Part shown: positions 45,816 through 53,922 of the stretch, in pieces
How the letters are laid out: each line of letters begins with the position of its first letter
Numbering within the stretch: the first letter of the stretch is position 1
NCBI RefSeq assembly: GCF_000411255.1
Contig: NZ_KE150413.1
Span: forward strand, 2,828,580 to 2,892,579
Direction of reading: 5' to 3'
From: Paenibacillus sp. HGH0039
GTDB taxonomy: Bacteria; Bacillota; Bacilli; Paenibacillales; NBRC-103111
Length of the DNA: 64,000 nt
Program-made: the position numbers and the translations under genes
The notes under the pieces: generated by a model
The model's input: the letters and a program-made list of their open reading frames with translations, nothing else
Told to the model about the DNA's origin: nothing
Databases searched by the model: none

Positions 45816-45860
45816 TTGCCGTTACTTGTGATAAGGTTAGCCGTATCACCATAACGGCGA
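45816..45860. repeat. Dispersed palindromic repeat, copy 2
   Basis: Begins TTGCCGTTACTTGTGATAAG and ends ATAACGGCGA; ends complementary. Aligns with copies at 40122 and 63831. Confidence 0.6.
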
Positions 45861-45922
45861 AGATTTAATACATGCATCTAACCCGGCCTAAGAAAGGTCC
45901 GGGTTGGATTTTCTCCTCATAA

Positions 45923-46924
45923 TCACTTTATTCTGATGACTACTTTTCCCTTAGCCCTTCCGCTTTCCAAGTAATCAATTGCTTGCCCGGTATCTTCCAA
46001 ACGATACACCTTATCGATAGTAGGCTTGATGAAGCCTCCTTCAATAAATTCCTTTATAACCTTCAATTGTTCTCCGCTCGGTTTCATAAAAAGGAAGTGA
46101 TACCTAGTTTGGCTCTTCTTCTCTTGGACTTTGATCTTACGGCTCACGATGGACAAAATGGTTGTTTTTAACCAACCCAATTTTGCTTCCTTTCCAAATC
46201 TGGCGTTTGGCATGCCGGAGACGGATACGATTTGTCCGCCTGGTTTCAGTATGCGGAATGATTTTTCCAAAGTTTCTCCACCTAAAGTATCAAAAACAGC
46301 GTCATATCCGGTAAGCATTTCTTCAAAATTCTCTTTTTTATAATTAATAATTAGATCCGCCCCCAACGATTTGACCAATTCATAGCCTTTCTCGCTTGCA
46401 GTTGTGGCAACGTATGCGCCCATCAGCTTGGCCAGTTGGATGGCGAAGGTTCCTACGCCTCCCGAACCTGCGTGAATCAAGATTTTTTGGCCTTTTTGGA
46501 GATTTAATATATCAACAAATGCTTGGTAAGTCGTAAGTCCAATCAGGGGTATCGATGCCGCCTCTTCAAAGGTTAGATTCTGCGGTTTCAGCCAAATATC
46601 TTCCTCATGAACAGCAATAAACTCAGCTAACGTTCCGATTCGGTTCTTGCGTGGTCTTCCGTAAACCTCATCTCCGGGTTTAAATGTCTTCACCCGGCTG
46701 CCGACCTTGACTACAACTCCGGAGAAATCATTCCCCAAAATTAGGGGAAAGCTATAATTCAATAGTAATTTCATCTTCCCTTCCTTAATTTTATAGTCAA
46801 TAGGATTTAAGCTGGCTGCATGAATTTCCACTAGCACATCCTGTTCACCGATATTCGGCATGGGTTGTTCTGTCATTATTAAGGGAACATTTTTTCCGTA
46901 CTTTTTGATGGTCATAGCCTTCAT
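45923..46924 (-). CDS. NADP-dependent oxidoreductase, zinc-independent MDR family
   Basis: 333 residues. GroES-like N-terminal part (EIHAASLNPIDYKIKEG, PLILGNDFSGVVVKVGSRVKTFKPGDEVYG) and Rossmann NADP-binding part with LIHAGSGGVGTFAIQLAKLMGAYV. It lacks the cysteine cluster and catalytic zinc ligands of true alcohol dehydrogenases, fitting the quinone oxidoreductase/enone reductase group. It probably reduces quinones or alpha,beta-unsaturated carbonyls. A dead ArsR-type regulator gene lies directly upstream on the same strand, so it may once have been its target. Confidence 0.93.
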   Translation of the reverse strand: MKAMTIKKYGKNVPLIMTEQPMPNIGEQDVLVEIHAASLNPIDYKIKEGKMKLLLNYSFPLILGNDFSGVVVKVGSRVKTFKPGDEVYGRPRKNRIGTLAEFIAVHEEDIWLKPQNLTFEEAASIPLIGLTTYQAFVDILNLQKGQKILIHAGSGGVGTFAIQLAKLMGAYVATTASEKGYELVKSLGADLIINYKKENFEEMLTGYDAVFDTLGGETLEKSFRILKPGGQIVSVSGMPNARFGKEAKLGWLKTTILSIVSRKIKVQEKKSQTRYHFLFMKPSGEQLKVIKEFIEGGFIKPTIDKVYRLEDTGQAIDYLESGRAKGKVVIRIK

Positions 46925-47019
46925 TTAATATCACTCCAAATATGATTATTGGTTTAACTATATGAAAAAATTGGCCGAATAAAATCTCATTAGAATATCC
47001 ACTTAGTTATTTGGGTCAT

Positions 47020-47306
47020 TCACTTAGGTTCATTGCATTCGTCTTCAACGGACGTAATTAATGATTTGATTTGTTCAAGTGGTTGACGGACAGTCAATAC
47101 ATAATAGTTTTCTATGTTTCAACACCTTTAAATGATGAGATACAGCCGGTCGGGACAAAGTTATATCGCCTGCTATTGGGTTAACATTGAATCCCGGTTT
47201 GTTCTGTGCTAACAGCATAATAATAGCGGTTTTCATCGGTCAGCACTTCCAACAGAGGGATGCAATCTTTAAATTGTTGAAGAAGGTCCTCGGTTTGCTG
47301 GCTCAT
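47020..47306 (-). pseudogene. ArsR/SmtB family regulator, frameshifted
   Basis: From ATG 47306: MSQQTEDLLQQFKDCIPLL then a frameshift, after which the winged helix LLLAQNKPGFNVNPIAGDI, TLSRPAVSHHLKVLKH can be read, then another shift and the tail SVEDECNEPK before a stop at 47020. The order and sequence match ArsR repressors, but no single frame covers it. Confidence 0.75.
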
Positions 47307-47422
47307 GCGGTTCACTTATTTAGTTCATTGGTTTAAACATATAAACGTAATTATAGCTATTTTCTTAACAAAATCAAGCTAAAGGCTGATTATCTTTACT
47401 TACAATCGTTGTTCTAGTTCTA

Positions 47423-47571
47423 TCATCCCATCCATTTAGCTGTTGCGCCGATTTTCTCACAAACAGCACGAATTGGAATAAGTGTTCGACCATCCATGAT
47501 AATCGGCGGTTGATCAAATTTGACTTCATCTGAACGGTCACTAATTCGTTTTACACTAATGGTCGTTTCCA
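47423..47571 (-). pseudogene. Copper amine oxidase N-terminal-type domain remnant
   Basis: Minus-strand frame reads RISDRSDEVKFDQPPIIMDG then RTLIPIRAVCEKIGATAKWMG before a stop. This is the signature of the repeat domain found in many Paenibacillus surface proteins (FDxPPxxxxGRTLVPxRAxxExxGA). No signal peptide or rest of protein remains. Confidence 0.65.
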
Positions 47572-47585
47572 GAAAAAATAAACAA

Positions 47586-47614
47586 CCGTTCCCCGGTCGA
47601 ATACCGGGAAACGG
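47586..47614 (-). terminator. Terminator after the nitroreductase gene
   Basis: 12 bp stem CCGTTCCCCGGT/ACCGGGAAACGG with one mismatch and a 5-base loop, followed on the minus strand by TTGTTTATTTTTT. Confidence 0.8.
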
Positions 47615-47709
47615 CTGCTGCTTAATGACATGTCTTTGTATTCGCGTCTACTTGACGGGGGATGGCCAATCCCTTTGAATTCTCTGGCGTCTTTTCGTAC
47701 TGAATATTT

Positions 47710-48369
47710 TTATGCCTTGGGCATTTCGTTGTAGAAAGTGACATCCTCGATCGGCAATCTGACCGTCGGATGCCCCGGCTTCGCAGCCTTGCCGATGGCG
47801 ATAAGCATAACAGGAGCGTACCGTTCCGAAATATGGAAGGCTTCCACGAACTTGGCCTCGTCATAGCCGGCCATCGGGACCGTATCGTAGCCTTTGGCGC
47901 GGGCTACAAGCATGAGCTGCATGGATACCAAACCACCGTCAATGGAAACGATTCGGCGAATATTCTCCGGAGGCATGCTCTTAAAGATTCCTTGATAGCG
48001 TTCCACGAACGATTTAGCCGTCTCTGCATCCATGTGGCCCGCATCAACTGCCATTCCGTAAATTTTTTCGGCCAATTTATAGGTCTCCCTATCTCCTAAC
48101 ACGGCAATGACGGCCGAAGCCTCGATCACTTGCTGCTGATTATACGCGATCGGAAGCAGCTTTTGCTTCAGCTCCGGCGAGTCGATAACGAGGAACCTCC
48201 ACGGCTGCAAATTGGCGCTTGAAGGAGCCAGCGTCGCTTGCTGCAAGATTTCGTTTATTTGCTCCCGCGAAATCTTGACTTCGGGATCATAGCTGCGGAC
48301 GGATCGGCGATCCTTAATAACATCGAAAAACTGCTGCTCCACCGTTAGAGATGGTTGTGAAACGGACAT
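47710..48369 (-). CDS. Nitroreductase family protein
   Basis: 219 residues from ATG 48369 (GAGGAGGAG upstream); the longer open frame has no site. FMN-binding nitroreductase fold: DRRSVRSYDPEVKISREQINEIL at the N-terminus, APSSANLQPWRFLVI (FMN phosphate region), and AKGYDTVPMAGYDEAKF near the C-terminus. It reduces quinones or nitroaromatics with NAD(P)H. The Rrf2 regulator gene lies just upstream on the same strand, and both promoters carry the same operator-like sequence. Confidence 0.94.
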   Translation of the reverse strand: MSVSQPSLTVEQQFFDVIKDRRSVRSYDPEVKISREQINEILQQATLAPSSANLQPWRFLVIDSPELKQKLLPIAYNQQQVIEASAVIAVLGDRETYKLAEKIYGMAVDAGHMDAETAKSFVERYQGIFKSMPPENIRRIVSIDGGLVSMQLMLVARAKGYDTVPMAGYDEAKFVEAFHISERYAPVMLIAIGKAAKPGHPTVRLPIEDVTFYNEMPKA

Positions 48370-48452
48370 GGTTCTCTCCTCCTCAATAATGACTGTGCTT
48401 AATATAGGCACAGTATATCTTAAATAAAAATGCAGCCGAACGAACAACTGCA

Positions 48453-48470
48453 ATGTATTTTATTACAGTA
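48453..48470. promoter_or_regulatory. Putative Rrf2 operator at the nitroreductase promoter
   Basis: Minus-strand ACTGTAATAAAATACATT matches 15 of 18 bases of the perfect repeat at 49016-49033. Confidence 0.6.
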
Positions 48471-48509
48471 TATAACGTTCCGGCTCACATTGCAATCCGG
48501 AAATTATCC

Positions 48510-48917
48510 TTACATCAAATCGGCTAATGTATGCTGCTTGAGCAGTTCGACAGTCTGATTCTGTACTTCCCCCATAATCGCTTCGAGCTTCGCATCGATT
48601 TGCAGACCCGCGGCGCAATCGGGTTCACCCCCCTGTTCACAGCAATCCGATTTGAGGGCCATAAATATATCCGCCAGCGTAATTTGATCCGGCCGGCGCT
48701 TCAAGTAGTAGCCTCCGCCACGCCCTTCCCTCGCTTCGACAATACCGGCGTGAGTGAGCTGCGCCAATACTCTGCGGAGGAAGGTAGCATGCGATTGTAC
48801 ACAGCCGGCTATGACCGCGCTGGAAAGCATTCCTTCGCATTGGGCAAGCAGAATCAAAGCATGCACGGCAACGCCGAAACGCGGCGGACCGATTTGGGTG
48901 CCCCGGTTAGATATCAT
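48510..48917 (-). CDS. Rrf2 family transcriptional regulator
   Basis: 135 residues. Rrf2 winged helix: RFGVAVHALILLAQCEG...SAVIAGCVQSHATFLRRVLAQLTHAGIVEAREGRGGGYYLKRRPDQITLADIF. Cysteines CCEQGGEPDC occupy the region that carries metal or Fe-S ligands in IscR/NsrR, so it may sense redox or reactive species, although YwnA-like members lack a cluster. Linked to the nitroreductase by shared operators. Ribosome site AGGAGG precedes ATG 48917. Confidence 0.93.
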   Translation of the reverse strand: MISNRGTQIGPPRFGVAVHALILLAQCEGMLSSAVIAGCVQSHATFLRRVLAQLTHAGIVEAREGRGGGYYLKRRPDQITLADIFMALKSDCCEQGGEPDCAAGLQIDAKLEAIMGEVQNQTVELLKQHTLADLM

Positions 48918-49385
48918 AACAATTCCTCCTGTTTACAGCGTACCCTGGAACCTTTCACAAAAAAAAGAGAACCTTTCCGTTCCTCTTAAACGGATGTCCA
49001 CATATGATGTGTAACACTGTATGAAAATACAGTAGATTCATAGATTCGTCAACGAAACTTATCATTTAATATTACTTTGTCATTAAGACACATTTGAATG
49101 TTGGTTTAAAGCCTGTACATAAGATTACCAAACCCTTGAATATCAGAAACGTAATCGAACCCGTTCTTTCCGCCAAAAGTCCATAGACTATATTTCCTCA
49201 AGGTTTCATCGGCTTGCTCCCTGAATTCTCTTGAATTTCATCACTTGTTTAACCGGCAAACGATCCTATTCCAGAAAACAGTTCATTTATTATAGCAAAA
49301 CGCATTTATTTTCAATTTGATATTTGCTCATCGAATAATAAAAAAGGACCGGAAAATTCCCGCTCCTAGGTACTACTTGAAATGC
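48918..49385. other. Intergenic region between Rrf2 and PepSY genes
   Basis: 468 bases. It holds the Rrf2 operator at 49016. The rest shows no gene; fragments that would encode short peptides have no start or ribosome site. Confidence 0.5.
49016..49033. promoter_or_regulatory. Rrf2 operator at its own promoter
   Basis: Perfect inverted repeat ACTGTAT-GAAA-ATACAGT, 99 bases before the Rrf2 start; also present in the nitroreductase promoter with three changes. Confidence 0.7.
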
Positions 49386-50753
49386 CTACTTGGTAATATT
49401 CACATTTTGAAATTTCTTTTTGAAAGAAAGAATAATTTCAATCAATACTACCAAAATTAAGGAAATGCCAAATAGCGGCATCATACATCCTAATAACAGC
49501 ATAAAAATAATGAATCCAACCGATAGCTTGCTTGATAGGTTCGGCGGAGCCGACAAGGAATTTTTCTTTTTTCGAGTTAACCACGTTCTAAAGCCCCAGA
49601 AAATAACGAGTAAGAACGAAAGACATACAACCAGGTTCAATACTTTATTAGGCCAGCCAAATAAGTGACCTTCATGCAGCGGGATGCCCCATGTAAACCA
49701 TTTGGCTAGAATGCCATAATCTTCAAAACCGACCTTTGAAATCATTTTACCGCTATACTGATCAAAATAGGTTGTTACTTCATCATACGGGCTAACGTCT
49801 AAGCCGGTCACTCCCGTATTACTTCCTTTAGAAACGGTATATACCCCTTGCTCATTTTTGGGGTAAATAATGGAGTATGGCTTAGAAATATCGGCTTGCT
49901 TAACCTCGTTCATCAACTGTTGGACCGTGATCATCCCGCTCGGGTTGGACGTATTATCCATTGAAGCCATACCGTTGTGTTCAGCATGAGATCCTCCGGT
50001 TGAAGCCGGCGCCTCATTTTTACGAGTAGCCCAAGGAATTTCGTTTATATCCGAAGTAGGCGGATTTTGTTTTAATGCTGGAGTTCCAATAGACGGATAC
50101 TTTTGAGCTGCGGAGTATATAAAATCACCCATAAGAGCTGACCAAGGCAATCCGGTAAAAATAATGATAACCATTGGAATTGTAATGATTGTACCTGTTA
50201 GCGCATGCCATTTCAGATTCTTTTGCCGCTTGCCTGGATTCGGCTCCTTCTTCAATGCCCTTCCTTTGAAAGTCATATAAATACCGGATAGAAGCAGGAA
50301 GATTGCCCAGCATGCGGCCAATTCAACTAAGTAGTTAACAACCGTTCCCCCCACAAAGAGTGAACTATGGATCTCTCTCATCACATTGGAAAATGTATAT
50401 TTTGGATTTTGGCTGCCGACAATTTGATAATTCGAATCTAAAAATACATATTTTTGATCGCCATCTTTATTTGTCATCGTTAAACGCGTATTGTACGGAT
50501 CCTCTAACACAATAACTTTTGAAACCGAATAATCCTTGAATGTTTGCTTTGCTTTCTCCATACCTTGATCAATCGTCAATTGTTGTGTTTGGCTGCTTTT
50601 GTTAAAAAATTCATTCTTGTACCAATTATTTTCTACATTTGTATAAAACAAATACCCAATACCGCTTAATGTTAGTGTAATAAGAAGTGGCGTAATAAAT
50701 AATGCTGCGTAAAAATGCCATCGCCAAAAACGAGTATAATTAGTTTTCTCCAT
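49386..50753 (-). CDS. PepSY-associated TM (PepSY_TM) protein
   Basis: 455 residues. Three tandem ATG codons; the third (50753) sits best, 8 nt from AAGGG. Architecture: TM helix at 18-40, extracytoplasmic PepSY part (QQLTIDQGMEKAKQTFKDYSVSKVIVLED), TM helices near 147 and 187, a second outside region with His-rich GGSHAEHNG, then C-terminal helices (LNLVVCLSFLLVIFWGFRTWL and two more). HxxL motifs (RWHFYAALF, REIHSSLFVG, KWHALTG, LHEGHLFG) have spaced histidines in or near membranes, as in heme-binding or iron-reductase-like relatives. The role is probably membrane electron transfer or ferric reduction; unproven. Confidence 0.9.
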   Translation of the reverse strand: MEKTNYTRFWRWHFYAALFITPLLITLTLSGIGYLFYTNVENNWYKNEFFNKSSQTQQLTIDQGMEKAKQTFKDYSVSKVIVLEDPYNTRLTMTNKDGDQKYVFLDSNYQIVGSQNPKYTFSNVMREIHSSLFVGGTVVNYLVELAACWAIFLLLSGIYMTFKGRALKKEPNPGKRQKNLKWHALTGTIITIPMVIIIFTGLPWSALMGDFIYSAAQKYPSIGTPALKQNPPTSDINEIPWATRKNEAPASTGGSHAEHNGMASMDNTSNPSGMITVQQLMNEVKQADISKPYSIIYPKNEQGVYTVSKGSNTGVTGLDVSPYDEVTTYFDQYSGKMISKVGFEDYGILAKWFTWGIPLHEGHLFGWPNKVLNLVVCLSFLLVIFWGFRTWLTRKKKNSLSAPPNLSSKLSVGFIIFMLLLGCMMPLFGISLILVVLIEIILSFKKKFQNVNITK

Positions 50754-50883
50754 CATCATTTCCCTTCATTTTTCTTTTCAGCCTTTTCCTATTATAGCAA
50801 TACGGTTTCTCGTTACAATGACTCAATTGGGCTATATTCTAGCATTCTCGAGACACTTGTAACCTTGGTCGGAAGACCGTCAA

Positions 50884-51015
50884 ATTAATCTCCAGTGTTT
50901 CAACGGTGTAGATCTGCTTGCGGCGCTGGCAGGCGCCGCCATTACGAGTTTGGTGATCAGTTTGAGAAGCCGTACTCTGTTTGACGTCCAAAGAGCCGAC
51001 CAAATTCTCTCGTAA
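50884..51015 (+). other. Possible 3' remnant of a membrane-protein gene
   Basis: The frame ending at TAA 51013-51015 reads INLQCFNGVDLLAALAGAAI then TSLVISLRSRTLFD, a plausible hydrophobic C-terminal end, immediately followed by a terminator. No start or ribosome site upstream. The family is not recognised. Confidence 0.3.
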
Positions 51016-51047
51016 GTGCCTACTAATAGCAGGCACTTACTTTTTTA
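51013..51047 (+). terminator. Terminator
   Basis: Stem AAGTGCCT/AGGCACTT with a 9-base loop followed by ACTTTTTT; no intact gene precedes it on the plus strand. Confidence 0.75.
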
Positions 51048-51076
51048 AATAATAGGTTTTCAGTGCCGGAAATAGT

Positions 51077-51103
51077 AAATAGCCGCGACATGCGCGGCTA
51101 TTT
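51077..51103. terminator. Terminator after the flavoprotein gene
   Basis: Perfect 11 bp stem AAATAGCCGCG/CGCGGCTATTT with a 5-base loop. Downstream of the gene at 51135 on the minus strand. Confidence 0.75.
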
Positions 51104-51134
51104 ATATCGTTTCTTACTGAACTCCTACTTTCAT

Positions 51135-52046
51135 TCATTGCGTTTTCTGCCAAGCTTCCTGATTTAATTCTCCGTTTATTGCTGCCGCGGCTACAGCACC
51201 CGATGCGGCTGCCGCAATGGATTGATGCATGAGTGAAGATGCGTCACCCGCTGCGTAAACGCCGGGGACACTGGATTTTCCAAATTCGTCGACTGCAATC
51301 ACCCCCGCATCCGATATGCGGCAGCCTAGGGACTGCGGCAAATCCGTTCCCGGAACCAGTTCCGACTTGAAGAAGATTCCCGTGCACGGAATTTCTGTCC
51401 CATCCTCAAGCACAACATGATTCACCATACCCTCACTGGATATAATGGCACGAATCGGCGTATCGAATAGCGGAATACCATGATCCCGCAATTCATCGCG
51501 CTCAGCCTGGCTCAATTCATCGGGGCCATTCGTGCAAACGACAAACCGCTTCGTCCAGCCCGACAGCAATGGAGCGAAATGCATGAGTGCCGCTCCTCTG
51601 CTAATGACAACCAGCGGCTCATCCCTTAATTCCCAACCATCGCAATACGGGCAAACAAACGCACTCTTCCCGTAGACCTCGGCCAATCCCGGAATCTCGA
51701 GCTTGCGATCTTTCATGCCTGCGGCAAAAAGCAGCTTCTTGCTGGCGATCTTCATCCCTGTGGCCGTCTCCAGCAAGAAGGATCCGTCCTCGCCCGAGAT
51801 GGACACAACGGTATCTTCCGCCTGGGAAACCGACGGATAGACGCGCAGCTGCTCCTGCGCAATACGTCGGAATTCACCCGGGCTGATTCCGTCCCGCGTC
51901 AAAAACCCGTGCGCCTCCCGGGTCACGGCATTACGGGGACGTCCCGCATCAATGACAATCGTCTGCTTCCTCGCGCGTCCCAGCATAAGTCCGGCGCTCA
52001 AACCGGCGGGACCTCCCCCGATAATCGCTACATCCACTTTGTTCAT
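51135..52046 (-). CDS. NAD(P)/FAD-dependent oxidoreductase, thioredoxin-reductase-like
   Basis: 303 residues; GAGGAGGA precedes ATG 52046. FAD-binding VAIIGGGPAGLSAGLMLGRARKQTIVID at the N-terminus, redox pair in SAFVCPYCDGWELRD (CPYC rather than the CATC of true thioredoxin reductases), and the C-terminal FAD motif GVYAAGDASSLMHQSIAAAASGAVAA. The NAD(P)-binding GxGxxA/G motif is degenerate (VVISRGAALMHFAPLL). Such proteins include dithiol oxidases as well as reductases of unknown partner. It follows the methyltransferase gene by 52 bases and is likely co-transcribed with it. Confidence 0.92.
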   Translation of the reverse strand: MNKVDVAIIGGGPAGLSAGLMLGRARKQTIVIDAGRPRNAVTREAHGFLTRDGISPGEFRRIAQEQLRVYPSVSQAEDTVVSISGEDGSFLLETATGMKIASKKLLFAAGMKDRKLEIPGLAEVYGKSAFVCPYCDGWELRDEPLVVISRGAALMHFAPLLSGWTKRFVVCTNGPDELSQAERDELRDHGIPLFDTPIRAIISSEGMVNHVVLEDGTEIPCTGIFFKSELVPGTDLPQSLGCRISDAGVIAVDEFGKSSVPGVYAAGDASSLMHQSIAAAASGAVAAAAINGELNQEAWQKTQ

Positions 52047-52098
52047 GATTGTTTAATCCTCCTCGTTAGTATGCTATCGATATTTATGGCGACCGCGG

Positions 52099-52998
52099 CT
52101 ACATCCGGTCTTCTCTGTCGTACATATGCTGACTTTGCAGACGAACAAGCACTTTGCCGAAACGGCCGCCTTGCCGGATTTCCACTTGTTCGCCGGGATA
52201 GCGTGTGTCCAAATGACGGGAGACAATATGACGAACCCTCTCGTCCGCCGCGATACCGTACATGTTCAGCCAATTGATCGTATCCTTGAATGCCGTCTCC
52301 TTGGAGACTGTCGTTGTTTTCATTTCTTGGGTCACCAGCGATTGATAAGAGTATCCCTTTAGCAGCAGTAATTGGGTCAGGTAAATCATCTCCAAATGCT
52401 CGGTCTCTCGGGGGCGATCGGTGACAAGCGGCCATACCTCGTCAACCAGGCTGTGCTTCCTGGAACCTACCGACAAGCTCATGTAGCAGAATGCCTTCGC
52501 GCAGCTCAGCACCCTCTCCACACTGGCCCAATCGACTAGAACCGGGCACATGGAGACAAAGACGAGATCAAAGGCTCTCTCCCATCCCCTTGCCTCAAGA
52601 TCGATGTTTTCGAAAGGTTCGTTCACCACCTTGACCGTTCCATTCGTCAAGCCCGAACTATTTTGCTCCAGGAGCTCGACCAACGGGCGGGAAGTTTCCA
52701 CCGCCGTTACATCCGCTCCCCGCTCCGCGAAAGGTACGGAAAAGCCACCCGATGCCGCACCTATATCCAGAACAGAAGATCCCGGAAATTCAACGCCTTG
52801 GTCCTCTAGCCAGTTCATAATCCGTCTGGTCCTTCGCCTGCCTTCTTCGCTGAACACTTCTTTATTGAACGACTTGGCCGCTGAATCAAGTGAATGCGCC
52901 GGATCAATGCCAGCCCTCTTCATCTTGTTTACTCCCGTATACGGATCTTCCTTCCAGGCTTTTTCCCATACCGCCGAATCAAATAGTTCATTTCTCAT
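52099..52998 (-). CDS. Class I SAM-dependent methyltransferase
   Basis: 299 residues from ATG 52998 (AAAAGGG upstream; the frame extends to a GTG at 53010). SAM-binding motif I VLDIGAASGGFSVPFAERGADVTAVETSRPLVELLEQN (about residues 77-115), motif II-like AFDLVFVSMCPVLVDW. About 70 helical residues come first and a longer C-terminal part follows. The acceptor is unknown. Upstream lies a truncated MFS gene, downstream a CPYC flavoprotein, suggesting a former three-gene operon. Confidence 0.92.
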   Translation of the reverse strand: MRNELFDSAVWEKAWKEDPYTGVNKMKRAGIDPAHSLDSAAKSFNKEVFSEEGRRRTRRIMNWLEDQGVEFPGSSVLDIGAASGGFSVPFAERGADVTAVETSRPLVELLEQNSSGLTNGTVKVVNEPFENIDLEARGWERAFDLVFVSMCPVLVDWASVERVLSCAKAFCYMSLSVGSRKHSLVDEVWPLVTDRPRETEHLEMIYLTQLLLLKGYSYQSLVTQEMKTTTVSKETAFKDTINWLNMYGIAADERVRHIVSRHLDTRYPGEQVEIRQGGRFGKVLVRLQSQHMYDREDRM

Positions 52999-53019
52999 CG
53001 TATTTATCACCCTTTTTTC

Positions 53020-53277
53020 TCATAATACAGGCTTAAAATTGAGTAGAAAACAACTTACCGGAACCAATATGCCCAGGGTCAGTAAGTAACCGGTCGTCAG
53101 CCATTGGGCCGTTGCGGCGGTGATATGAAACAGGTTGATTAAATCGCTGAGCGCTACGTTTAAAGCCGTCTCGTTAAACATCCCAATAAATCCGCTTAGC
53201 AGTAAGGAAACCATGATTGGAATAACTTTATACTTTTGCACCGCACTATGCTGTGCTTCTGTCGTCACTGCTTGCAT
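53020..53277 (-). pseudogene. DHA2 MFS transporter, N-terminal fragment
   Basis: Only 85 codons remain (MFNETALNVALSDLINLFHITAATAQWLTTGYLLTLGILVPVSCFLLNF), which is helices 1-2 of a 14-TM DHA2 exporter, ending in a stop at 53020. About 80% of the gene has been deleted and the next gene (methyltransferase) follows after 22 bases. A well-formed Rrf2-type operator remains upstream. Confidence 0.88.
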
Positions 53278-53316
53278 ACTCTCCACTCTCCCAATTAAAA
53301 TTCGATATTTTAGACT

Positions 53317-53339
53317 TTAAAGACACTAGTTATCTTTAA
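53317..53339. promoter_or_regulatory. Rrf2-type operator, copy at truncated MFS gene
   Basis: TTAAAGA-N9-TCTTTAA, the same 7-9-7 arrangement as at 54685-54707. Confidence 0.65.
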
Positions 53340-53356
53340 TTGGTTCAAAAAAAGTG

Positions 53357-53380
53357 TTATGTACCTATACTCAGTTCGCG
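53357..53380 (-). pseudogene. 3' tail of a second Rrf2 gene
   Basis: Minus-strand RELSIGT then stop, directly before the operator at 53317; the intact Rrf2 gene ends RELNIVI then stop in the same position relative to its operator copy. The alignment of tail, stop, AAAAAAAG and ATCTTTAATT continues for about 50 bases in both places. Confidence 0.5.
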
Positions 53381-53391
53381 GTTCAATGAAA

Positions 53392-53865
53392 TCACTTAGG
53401 TTTAGCGAGGTTCATTTTCGGCGGGATATACCCGAGCTGCCTGCCCATTTTTAACATTTGTCCTCTATGATGAAATTCGTGGGTGATGGTGTGCGTAAAT
53501 AGCCATAATTCGGTTAATTCTACGCTGTCACTCTGCCAGGGCGCTTGAACGGAAGGGTCCCATTTGTTTTTAAAATCACCCAGAAATTCATCGACCAGGA
53601 CATCCGCTTTCTTAAAAACTTCACGCATTTCCTGTACATTGTCAACGGATTCCGGTTTTATTTTGGGAATTGATTGACCAAGGGCTCGACTCCCCAACCA
53701 TACCCGATAACAATCGGCTACATGAGCATGCAGACTGCGAATAGAAACCCCGCCTAAGGTTTCAACTTCTTTAACATAATCTGTGGGGGAAAAAGTTTCG
53801 CAATAACGAAATAATGATTCCCTTGTGCGTTGAATCAATTCATACTGGTTTCTGAGTACGTCCAT
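53392..53865 (-). CDS. DinB family protein
   Basis: 157 residues; GGAG lies 9 nt before ATG 53865. Four-helix DinB fold with the usual metal-binding histidines: one in RSLHAHVADC near residue 50 and the HxxxH pair in THTITHEFHHRGQM. DinB-like proteins include bacillithiol or mycothiol transferases and hydrolases; the substrate here is unknown. The C-terminus LGYIPPKMNLAKPK is typical of uncharacterised bacillar members. It ends 12 bases from the Rrf2 tail remnant. Confidence 0.9.
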   Translation of the reverse strand: MDVLRNQYELIQRTRESLFRYCETFSPTDYVKEVETLGGVSIRSLHAHVADCYRVWLGSRALGQSIPKIKPESVDNVQEMREVFKKADVLVDEFLGDFKNKWDPSVQAPWQSDSVELTELWLFTHTITHEFHHRGQMLKMGRQLGYIPPKMNLAKPK

Positions 53866-53922
53866 CTTCTCGCTCTCCTTTTGATAATAGGGGTTAAACG
53901 GGGGATTTCTCCCCCTGGTTAA

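Larger units (their letters stand above)
45350..45922. other. Intergenic region
   Basis: No gene supported in about 570 bases. It contains a terminator hairpin (45510-45543) with no evident upstream gene, and a copy of the dispersed repeat (45816-45860). Confidence 0.55.

Noticed and set aside
50839-51036. 65-codon minus-strand frame considered as a transposase or recombinase piece
   Set aside because: No motif matched; the plus-strand reading with a terminator behind it is slightly more plausible.
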